DNA of 64,000 nt, from positions 207,437 through 271,436 of the forward strand of contig NZ_JAVBIK010000003.1 in NCBI RefSeq assembly GCF_032193805.1. The letters are read 5' to 3'. Below are positions 8,087 to 17,200 of the stretch, in pieces. The notes below the pieces were generated by a model that saw only the letters and a program-made list of their open reading frames with translations, ran no database searches and was not told where the DNA came from. The stretch is from Rhodoferax potami. Its GTDB lineage: Bacteria > Pseudomonadota > Gammaproteobacteria > Burkholderiales > Burkholderiaceae_C. Each line of letters opens with the position of its first letter. The first letter of the stretch is position 1. Made by a program: the position numbers and the translations under genes.

Positions 8087-8453
8087 TCACACTGCCCACG
8101 GATTGATAACGGATACACTTACTACCTCATAGGGGGCAGTGTCGCGCCATGCCACGATGAAGCCCCGCGAGGCCGCAATCGCTGCAATGTAGCTGTCGGG
8201 TGTTGGAAATCCCCGGCCGCAGTTCTTTGCCATCACGGCCCGATCACTGCAAAACCCCATCAGACCGTCTAGGGTTTGTGCCAGCACGTCTTTGCGCTTG
8301 CAAGCCGTAAGTGCAGCGATGCCAAATAACAGCTCGGCTAGCGTCACGCTGGACTGGTACAGCGATGCAGCGGCTTGCTTGTCAGCCAGGCCCGCACGGA
8401 CAGGTGCAGCTCTGGTTTATCGCTTAGGAAACGACGTTGCTATCGAAGAGCAT
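8087..8453 (-). pseudogene. VapC/FitB-type PIN-domain toxin, broken
   Basis: The reverse strand begins MLFDSNVVS followed by a stop, then after a frame change reads SSVTLAELLFGIAALTACKR. Near the end come GRGFPTPDSYIAAIAA, FIVAWRDTAPYE and VINPW. These are landmarks of PIN-domain ribonuclease toxins of the FitB/VapC group (N-terminal DTNVVSE acidic motif, SSVTLAELLFG, DxxIAAIA, RD). About 30 residues of the middle are missing and the N-terminus is interrupted. No antitoxin gene remains upstream. Confidence 0.7.
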
Positions 8454-9041
8454 CGATCAAATTTTAACGGATTGCGTATTCCGGCGAATGCCGCCATCCA
8501 TTCCAATCCAAACCCGACCATTCATTCCAGCCCAAAGTAGGCCAGTAAATCCAATACAAACCCGCCAGGTCAGCAATCAGTCAATGCCACTGAATTGGCC
8601 TACTCATTGGGGGATTGAAACGGCTGGCTGGACCTCGCCCGTGAATGTCTCTGATGGGCTGGAAGCAGTCGTCGGTCATGTCAACAAACTTCAGGTCGGG
8701 TACGCAGCAGCGCTTGCGGGTACTGGCGATCGGTATGGCTGCCGCTTGAATAATGGGCCAATGACATGTCGACTCCTGCCTGCTTGATAAACCCGATGAA
8801 CTGCTCATCGTCAAATCCGCCGTGCATCCATAGATCCAAATTTACTGCAATACAGTGGCCATTTGTGAGAAAATAGAATCTAGGAATGAGCAATTATCAT
8901 ATATAAATGAATCTTGAATATGGTCTGAATATCTACGCGAAAGCCAATTCAAATCACAAAATGAAAGCTTTTGAAAGATAACTTACAGTCATTCCGCTTA
9001 ATATTTTCAATGTAAATAAAATTTATATTGGAAGTCATATA
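8454..9041. other. Gene-poor stretch, degenerate
   Basis: No convincing gene. 8490-8580 contains degenerate CATTCCA/AATCCAAACCCG-like repeats. On the reverse strand at about 8740-8820, FDDEQFIGFIKQAGVDM faintly recalls the start of an IS3 orfA (FTEEQIIGFLKEAEAG) and may be IS debris. The last 150 bases are AT-rich and probably contain the promoter of the gene at 9042. Confidence 0.3.
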
Positions 9042-9734
9042 ATGCAAAACATAAATATTGATTTCAATGCTGATAGTTTCGATACCCAGAAATTAATCAA
9101 GCATGACCGGTTTTTGGAAAAACTATTGTTCGCTGTATTATTTCCAGATCGGTCTTCGACTGTATGTCGGGCAGACCGTATCAGGCAGTACACCCGCTCG
9201 ATCCTATCAGTACTCAATATTGACTCTCAAGATTGTTTAGATGCTTCAGTGGAAAATATAGGAAGGATGGCATTAATTCATGATTTGCGCTTAGATTTTC
9301 TGTTAACGAGCTGCTCTTATCCGAAGTCTATCGACTTGCCCTTGGATAATTCGAAATTACAGTATGATGAATCTAGCAGTCAAGTTCAAATTAAACAGGG
9401 CGCGGAAGTTGATTTGAACAAGCATTGTTCAGTTGCACTTCATGCGTTGCACGCTGTCCGTGGTAGTTTTAAATACTCTATTAATTTGAAGGAATCTGAA
9501 AGGCAAAGTATGCACTTACTTGCAGCATTGTTTCCAATGCTAGTTTGTTATGATGATATTTTCAGAGAGGGGTTTGGCTCAATAGAAGTACGTCACAAAA
9601 ATGCTGTAGATGGTGTTATGGCAGCCTTTGGCGAGTCCATTGATCCATCACTATGCAGTGCATTTTTATCAGTCCAATCTGAATTCAAGTTTATAGGCTT
9701 GCAAGCAACCTCTTCAAATTTTCAAAATTTTTGA
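9042..9734 (+). CDS. Unrecognised 230-aa protein
   Basis: No family recognised. It is preceded by a long AT-rich region, has low-GC codon usage unlike the flanking IS element, and shows no signal peptide or membrane segment. Its opening MQNINIDFNAD resembles that of the putative effector at 34453 (MQNINNASA), though this may be chance. It ends 18 bases before an IS3 element, so the 3' end could have been altered by that insertion. A secreted accessory protein is a possibility, from context only. Confidence 0.5.
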   Translation: MQNINIDFNADSFDTQKLIKHDRFLEKLLFAVLFPDRSSTVCRADRIRQYTRSILSVLNIDSQDCLDASVENIGRMALIHDLRLDFLLTSCSYPKSIDLPLDNSKLQYDESSSQVQIKQGAEVDLNKHCSVALHALHAVRGSFKYSINLKESERQSMHLLAALFPMLVCYDDIFREGFGSIEVRHKNAVDGVMAAFGESIDPSLCSAFLSVQSEFKFIGLQATSSNFQNF

Positions 9735-9794
9735 TAAACTACGAGAGGTATAGGTCACCCCCCTCTTTTGCAGGAGATCGCAGAAGTAGAAACG

Positions 9795-10621
9795 TTACAC
9801 AGTCATGGCCAGTCGCTGCTTTGGTGTAAATCCGCCCAAGGCTATATTGGGTCGGTCATGGTTGTAAGACCACATCCACTTCGTTGCAAAGTCCTGGACT
9901 CTGCTAAGTCATGCCAATAGTACTGTGACAACCATTCGTATCTGACCGTCCTGTTGAACCGCTCAACATAAGCATTTTGCTGTGGGTTGCCCGGCTGGAT
10001 GTATTCCAGTCTGATGCCCCATTCAATCGCCCAGTTTTGGATCGCTGAGCTGATGTATTCCGGGCCGTTGTCACACCGAATCACCTGCGGCTTGCCGCGC
10101 CACGAGATGATCTGCTTGAGTTCCCGAATCACCCGCTCCGAGGGCAGAGAGAAATCGACCTCTATCCCAATGGCCTCGCGATTGAAGTCGTCAATGACAT
10201 TGAACAACCGAAATGTTCTGCCGTCTTCGAGCTGGTCGTGCATAGAGTCCATCGTCCACACCTGGTTGATGCCCTGTGGCACCGCCAGCGCCTCAGGTTT
10301 CTCCAGCACCAGCCGCTTGCGGGGCTTGATCCGCAAATTGAGCTCCAGATCCTTGTAGATGCGGTACACACGCTTGTGGCTCCATTTGAAGCCCTTGACG
10401 TTGCCCAGGTACAGGAAACACAGGCCAAAGCCCCAACTGCGGTGGTTGTCTGTTAGCCTCATCAGCCAACTGGCCACCTCGGCGTTCTCGGCATCGAGCT
10501 TGCGCTCGTAGCGGTAGCACAATTCGCTGATGCCAAACGCCTGGCACGCCACCCGTATACACACACCGCGTTCTGTCACAGCCTTTTGGGCCATCTCCCG
10601 TCTGCGAGATGGCCTCACCAC
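9795..10621 (-). pseudogene. IS3 orfB (DDE transposase), frameshifted near its end
   Basis: The catalytic DDE residues are visible in [22 protein letters not shown] and [12 protein letters not shown]. After [12 protein letters not shown], one base is missing near 9905, so the annotated-length frame ends at 9842. Reading on in the other frame gives the expected tail ([20 protein letters not shown] and then FTPKQRLAM) down to a stop at 9795. The HTH-like region lies in the first 60 residues. This copy is probably inactive unless the C-terminal 30 residues are dispensable. Confidence 0.85.
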
Positions 10622-10881
10622 TTTTTTTCAAGCGCCTCCGCCACGATCTCGGCCTTGAGCTTTTCCTCAAGGTACATCTTCTTGAGCCGCCGGTTCTCGT
10701 CTTCCAGCTCTTTCATGCGCGCCAGCATCGACACGTCCATGCCGCCGTATTTGGATCGCCACTTGTAAAACGTCGCGGTGCTGATGCCCAGCTCCCGGCA
10801 AATGTCGGGCACCGCAAAGCCCGCTTCGACCCGTTTGACCGCATCCATGATCTGGCTGTCGGTGAACTTTGACTTCCTCAT
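10615..10881 (-). CDS. IS3 orfA of element B
   Basis: An 88-residue orf[21 protein letters not shown], an HTH around [20 protein letters not shown], and a coiled coil at [20 protein letters not shown]. It ends EALEKKW and overlaps orfB by a few bases, the usual frameshift arrangement. Confidence 0.9.
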   Translation of the reverse strand: MRKSKFTDSQIMDAVKRVEAGFAVPDICRELGISTATFYKWRSKYGGMDVSMLARMKELEDENRRLKKMYLEEKLKAEIVAEALEKKW

Positions 10882-10945
10882 GTAGAACCTCTTCCGTTGG
10901 AAAAAATTCTACTTCTTAGCCCTTGGGTTCTAGGGGAGGATTACC

Positions 10946-11237
10946 CGAGAACACGCCCGTCTGATTCTGAATCACATGCGCAATCGGTCTTTGCCCAATA
11001 GCGAGCGACAGGCAGAAATCACGTGCCGGCCTCACAGAATCAGATGGGGTATTCCCTCGTCACAACTGGCCTGACCACACGTCAGCCTCGTGAGGAGTTG
11101 CATTCGAAAAAATTGAGGAAATCGTGATAGGCATAAATATTTCATTGCCTTTGATGAACGCAAAAAAAGCAAGGAATTGAAAGGAATTTATTCGCAACAA
11201 GGCTACTATTAAGCCGTAAATATCTAGGAGCGCTAAT
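10946..11237 (+). promoter_or_regulatory. Upstream region of the adhesin gene
   Basis: This is a 292-base non-coding stretch. It contains an inverted pair, GTCTGATTCTGA (near 10967) and CAGAATCAGAT (near 11035), about 55 bases apart. The last 100 bases are AT-rich, with TACTATTAA as a possible -10 region, and end with AGGAG nine bases before the adhesin ATG, a good ribosome binding site. No operator was identified. Confidence 0.4.
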
Positions 11238-14200
11238 ATGAAAAAATTGAATTCGGCAAAGGCAAAACCTTCAACAAATCATATTGATGCAGCGATTGAT
11301 AAAAATGCTCAAGACTTGGTCCAACTTGGAAATCGGCGGATACGAAATAAAAAGAGTGAACGCAACTTACAGAATGAAGATGCTCATCGAGAAAATCTTG
11401 AGCCTTTGGAGTTTGGTAGAAACGCTGAACTCGACCCCCCAGAATATTCTGCCGCAGACCAGCGAGCCGCTTTAGATAGTAGCGCAAATCTAGAGACTGA
11501 AGCTGTAACTTCTAACCATCTTGAGTCGTATAGCCAGTTGGGTACTCCCGCAAAATCGGATCCCATCTTATCAATTGATGATCAAGGTAATACAGAAAGC
11601 TTTGGTCAAATGATGGAGGCCTCTCCATCAAGCGCTGGCTCATCTCCAATTGCTGCTATTCCAAATATTGCTTCAGAAATAGATTCTCTAGAAATTGCTA
11701 GCAATGTTGTTTCTAATGCCTCCTCAGGCCTAGGTATTTTATCCGGTGGCTTAGGTATTCTTTCAGCGACCGCTGTTGTGATGAATGCCACAAAGAATAC
11801 GCCATCCACAGCTGAGTCGGCATCAGGAGTCGTTACTCTTAATGGTTCTATCGTTGCTGGACCTGTCGTAGCTGGAAATCAACTCACAGTTGTGGTGTCG
11901 AGAGCCGATAATAATGGCGAATTGGCTCGAGTAAAGGTGAATAGTGATGGCACTTTTTCTGTTCGCTTTGATGCGAATTACACAGGTGTGGTGATTGCTA
12001 AGGTTATTGATAGCGATGATGCCGGAGCGGACTATTTGGATGAAGCAAGTAAGCTGCCAATCGATTTGTCGGTGAATTTACGTGCGGCAGCGGTTATCAA
12101 CGGGGCTGGGCAGCACACGTTGGTTATTACCCCGATTACAGAAATCGCTGTCCGCCAGTTGTTTACTGAAAGTAAAGCCCCGGGGGGTTCGGGGTTGGAT
12201 GTAGCTTCAGTCAACTCTATAAACTCAAGGGTTGCAACAGTTTTTGGTCTCACTGATATTGTGAGGGTAAAGCCGGTAGCTGTTAATGATGTTAATTTTT
12301 CCTCAGCAGAGGCCGAGTCAAAAAAATACGGATATGCACTTGCCGCTCTTTCCGGAGCCGATCAAAACTTGGTAGGAATGGAGGCTACAGTAGCGGCGGT
12401 TGCAAATGGTATTTCCTCTAGTGTCGTTCCGACGGTGAGCAACAATGTGCAGAGGATTTTGCTTCAAGGAGCAGATACAGTCGGGGCGAAGTTAGGGCTT
12501 GACATTTACAACGTGGTTAGGCCCCAGTTTAATTTCGCTGAAGCTTCTAGCACTTCTGCCCCCGGTTGGGCTGGTGATGTTAAATCTCTTGGGCAGCAAG
12601 ATTTGGTCTCAGCTTTGCCGAAAGATGTTGCGGGCCTCACGTCAACTCAGCTTTCACTGATGACTGCGCAACAAATTGGTTGGATCCCCCCTGTTGCAAT
12701 GTCAAGCTTGTCCAGTTCGAAACTGTTGTCTATTGGAGCGGGCATATCGGGCATGACTGCAACTCAAGCTGCGTCTCTTTCAACCGTCCAAATTGATGCA
12801 CTTGTTGGGTCTGGTCTGATTCGTAACCTGTCTTCTGAAGCGCTCGCTTCTTTGCCAGGAGCACAAGATAGCTTTAAGTTGATAGGAGGGGGAGCGGGTA
12901 ATAGCGGAACCGCACCTACGACTCAGACATACAAGGACATCGGAGTCACGGGGATAGATGCGGGCAACATTGCATCGATCAACGATGCCCTCAAGGGACT
13001 GCCCGGTGCGAACAAGGACACGGCCGCTGAAGTACAGGGCATTGTCGACGCCTACCGAAAAGTGCTAGGCGTGGCCGATGCGGTGGCAGGCAACACAGAC
13101 GCTGCCAATCTACCTAGCCTAGCGGACTACGGCAAGATAGGCGTGAGCGAAGTCACTACCGTCACTCAGGCAGCGCTGCTGGGCAGCGTGATCGACGGCA
13201 AGAACAAGGTTGATGCGGATACGGTGTCAGAGATCAAGGCGTTGGCGCTTGCATCCAATGCCGTATTGGAGGCGGCAGCGTCGGCCAATGGAGCCTCGCT
13301 GAGCATGGCCCAGCTCGAGCAGCTGGGGATCAAGGGCGTTACGGCGGACAACCTGGCAGCAGTGCGTCAAGCAATAGCTAACAGCGCCGATGATGGCAGC
13401 GCCATCAACAGCCTGAGCAAGCTGCAAAGCGTGGTGAGTGCAACGACAACGCAAGTTGCAAGCGTGCTGACTGGTTTGCAAAGCTACAGCGGCGCTAACG
13501 GACAGAGCGCACCTACGACGCAGACATACAAAGACCTCGCAGTCACGGGGGTGGATGCGGACAACATTGCATCGATCAACGATGCCCTCAAGGGACTGCC
13601 CGGTGCGAACAAGGACACGGCCGCTGAAGTGCAGGGCATTGTCGACGCCTACCGCAAAGTGCTGGCCGTGGCCGATGCGGTGGCAGGAAACACAGACGCT
13701 GCCAATCTACCTAGCCTAGCGGACTACGGCAAGATAGGCGTGAGCGAAGTCACTACCGTCACTCAGGCAGCGCTGCTGGGCAGCGTGATCGACGGCAAGA
13801 ACAAGGTTGATGCGGATACGGTGTCAGAGATCAAGGCGTTGGCGCTTGCATCCAATGCCGTATTGGAGGCGGCAGCGTCGGCCAATGGAGCCTCGCTGAG
13901 CATGGCCCAGCTCGAGCAGCTGGGGATCAAGGGCGTTACGGCGGACAACCTGGCAGCAGTGCGTCAAGCAATAGCTAACAGCGCCGACGATGGCAGCGCC
14001 ATCAACAGCCTGAGCAAGCTGCAAAGCGTGGTGAGTGCAACGACAACGCAAGTTGCAAGCGTGCTGACTGGTTTGCAAGGCTACAGCGGCGCTAACGGAC
14101 AGAGCGCACCTACGACTCAGACATACAAGGACATCGGAGTCACGGGGGTGGATGCGGACAACATTGCATCGATCAACGATGCCCTCAAGGGACTGCCCGG

Positions 14201-17200
14201 TGCGAACAAGGACACGGCCGCTGAAGTGCAGGGCATTGTCGACGCCTACCGCAAAGTGCTAGGCGTGGCCGATGCGGTGGCAGGCAACACAGACGCTGCC
14301 AATCTACCTAGCCTAGCGGACTACGGCAAGATAGGCGTGAGCGAAGTCACTACCGTCACTCAGGCAGCGCTGCTGGGCAGCGTGATCGACGGCAAGAACA
14401 AGGTTGATGCGGATACGGTGTCAGAGATCAAGGCGTTGGCGCTTGCATCCAATGCCGTATTGGAGGCGGCAGCGTCGGCCAATGGAGCCTCGCTGAGCAT
14501 GGCCCAGCTCGAGCAGCTGGGGATCAAGGGCGTTACGGCGGACAACCTGGCAGCAGTGCGTCAAGCAATAGCTGACAGCGCCGATGATGGCAGCGCCATC
14601 AACAGCCTGAGCAAGCTGCAAAGCGTGGTGAGTGCAACGACAACGCAAGTCGCAAGCGTGCTGACTGGTTTGCAAAGCTACAGCGGCGCTAACGGACAGA
14701 GCGCACCTACGACGCAGACCTACAAAGACCTGGCAGTCACGGGGGTGGATGCGGGCAACATTGCATCGATCAACGATGCCCTCAAGGGACTGCCCGGTGC
14801 GAACAAGGACACGGCCGCTGAAGTACAGGGCATTGTCGATGCCTACCGCAAAGTGCTGGCCGTGGCCGATGCGGTGGCAGGCAACACAGACGCTGCCAAT
14901 CTACCTAGCCTAGCGGACTACGGCAAGATAGGCGTGAGCGAAGTCACTACCGTCACTCAGGCGGCACTGCTGGGTAGCGTGATCGACGCCAAAAACCTGG
15001 CCGCGGTGGACAGCGTGGCCGAACTGCGAGCGCTGGCGGATGCAGCGCAGGCCGTGCTTACGGCAGCGGCCCTGCCTGCGGGCGGCACCAGTACGCTGAG
15101 CAAAGCGCAGCTGGAACTGCTGGGCATCAAAGACGTCACCGACAACAACTTGGCGGTAGTGCGTCAAGCAATCGCTAACAGCGCTGATGATGGCAGCGCC
15201 ATCAACAGTCTGAGCAAACTTCAAACCTTGGTATCTGGCGCAGCGTTTTCTGCAAGCGATGTCCAATTGTCAAACGACACCGGCAGTTTCTCCACAGATT
15301 ATGTAACAACGGTCAATAACCAGACCATCAGTGCAAAGCTCAGCACCGTTATCTCTGCTGGTGACACATTGGAAGGATCTGTGAATAGCGGCGCTACCTG
15401 GGAAAAAATAAACAGCATGGTCACTGATCGCGCCATCACTTGGACGGGCGTGACTCTGAATTCCGGTGTCAACAACATAGTATTCAGGCTGACCAAGCAA
15501 GATGGTAGTCAATACCTCAGCAGCGCGCAGACCTACACCCTGGACAACACCGCACCTGCGGCACCCACCCTGGTGCTGGATGCAGCCTCGGACACGGGCA
15601 GCAGCAACAGCGACCGCATCACCAACGACGCCACCCCCACCATCAGCGGCACGGCTGAAGCCGGCAGCAGCGTCAAGCTGTATGACGGCAGCACGCAAGT
15701 GGGCAGCGCCACGACCGGTGGCGACGGCAAATGGAGCATCACCCCGGGCAGCGCCCTGGCCAACGGCACGCACACCCTCACGGTCAAAGCCACCGATGCG
15801 GCGGGCAATGTATCTGATTCCTCTGCCGACCTGAGCGTTGTGGTAGATACAGAACGCCCCACTGCGGTGGCCCTGAGCAAAACCATCATAGCCACCCTGG
15901 CGGCCACCACCGGCGCCACAGTAGGCAGCCTGAGCGCCAGCGACACCCAAGCCATCAGCTACACACTGGCTGCGGGCGGGGAGCACAACAGCCAGTTCGA
16001 GATCGTGGGCGCAGACCTCAAAGTCAAAGACGGTGCCGGTCTGAGTGCTGGCACCTACAACATCAACGTCAAAGCCACCGACGCTGCGGGCAACGAAGCG
16101 CTGCAGGCACTGAGCTTTGAAGTCGTCAATGCGCCGTCGGTCAGCAGCATCGTGCGTGCAGACAACGCCTCTGAGACTGTTGCCAAAGGCGCGACGCAGC
16201 TCAGCTACACCGTCAACTTCAGCGAAGCCGTCACCGGCGTGGATGTGGCCGACTTCGTGCTCACCACAACCGGCAGCGCGGCCGCCAGCATCGTTAGCGT
16301 CAGCGCTGGAGCTACAAATGCAGGCTACATCGTGGTGATCAATGGAATCAGTGGTGACGGCACGGTGCGCCTGGACGTCAAGGCCAGCGGCACGGGCATC
16401 AAAAACCTCAAAGGCATCGAGCTGGTTGGCGGCTACAGCAGCGCGCAGACCTACACCCTGGACAACACCGCACCTGCGGCACCCACCCTGGTGCTGGATG
16501 CAGCCTCGGACACGGGCATCAGCAACAGTGACCGCATCACCAACGCCGACACCCCCACCATCAGCGGCACAGCCGAAGCCGGCAGCAGAGTCGAGCTGTA
16601 CGACGGCAGCATCGTAGTAGCTGAGGTCCAAGCCGGTGGCGATGGCAAATGGAGCACCACCCCGGGCAGCGCCTTGGTCAATGGCACGCACACCCTCACG
16701 GTCAAAGCCACCGATGCGGCGGGCAATGTATCTGATTCCTCTGCCGACCTGAGCGTTGTGGTGGATACGGCAGCCCCCACGGTCAGCAGCGTGGCGATCA
16801 CGTCCTCCACGGGTATTCAAAACAGCACCCTCAACGCCGGTGATGTAGTCACGGTAACAATGGGACTTAGTCAAGCGGTGACCGTCACGGGCACACCGCA
16901 GTTAGGGCTCAACATAGGTGGCACCACGGTGCAGGCCAACTACGCAAGCGGCTCGGGCACCAACAGCCTGACCTTTACCTACACCATCTTGGCAGGGCAG
17001 ACCGATGCCGACGGCATCAGCATTGCCACCGACAGCCTGGCTCTCAACGGCGGCACCATCGTGGATGCTGCGGGCAACAGCGCTACGCTTGGCCATACTT
17101 CGGTCGCTAACAACGCCGGCTACTTGGTCGACACGACAGCCCCCACGGTCAGCAGCGTGGCGATCACGTCCTCCACGGGTATTCAAAACAGCACCCTCAA

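Larger units (their letters stand above)
9753..10945 (-). mobile_element. IS3-family element B (about 1193 bp)
   Basis: Imperfect inverted ends of 39 bases start GGTCACCCCCC (left) and GGTAATCCTCCCC (right, reverse strand), and both finish with AGAAGTAGAA. They enclose orfA and a frameshifted orfB on the reverse strand. No target duplication was convincing, so the exact termini may be off by a few bases. Fragments of closely related elements occur at 27280-27700. Confidence 0.8.

Noticed and set aside
15270..16874. 534-residue reverse-strand frame in the adhesin gene
   Set aside because: Antisense shadow of Ig-like repeats; composition follows the opposite strand and no family is seen.
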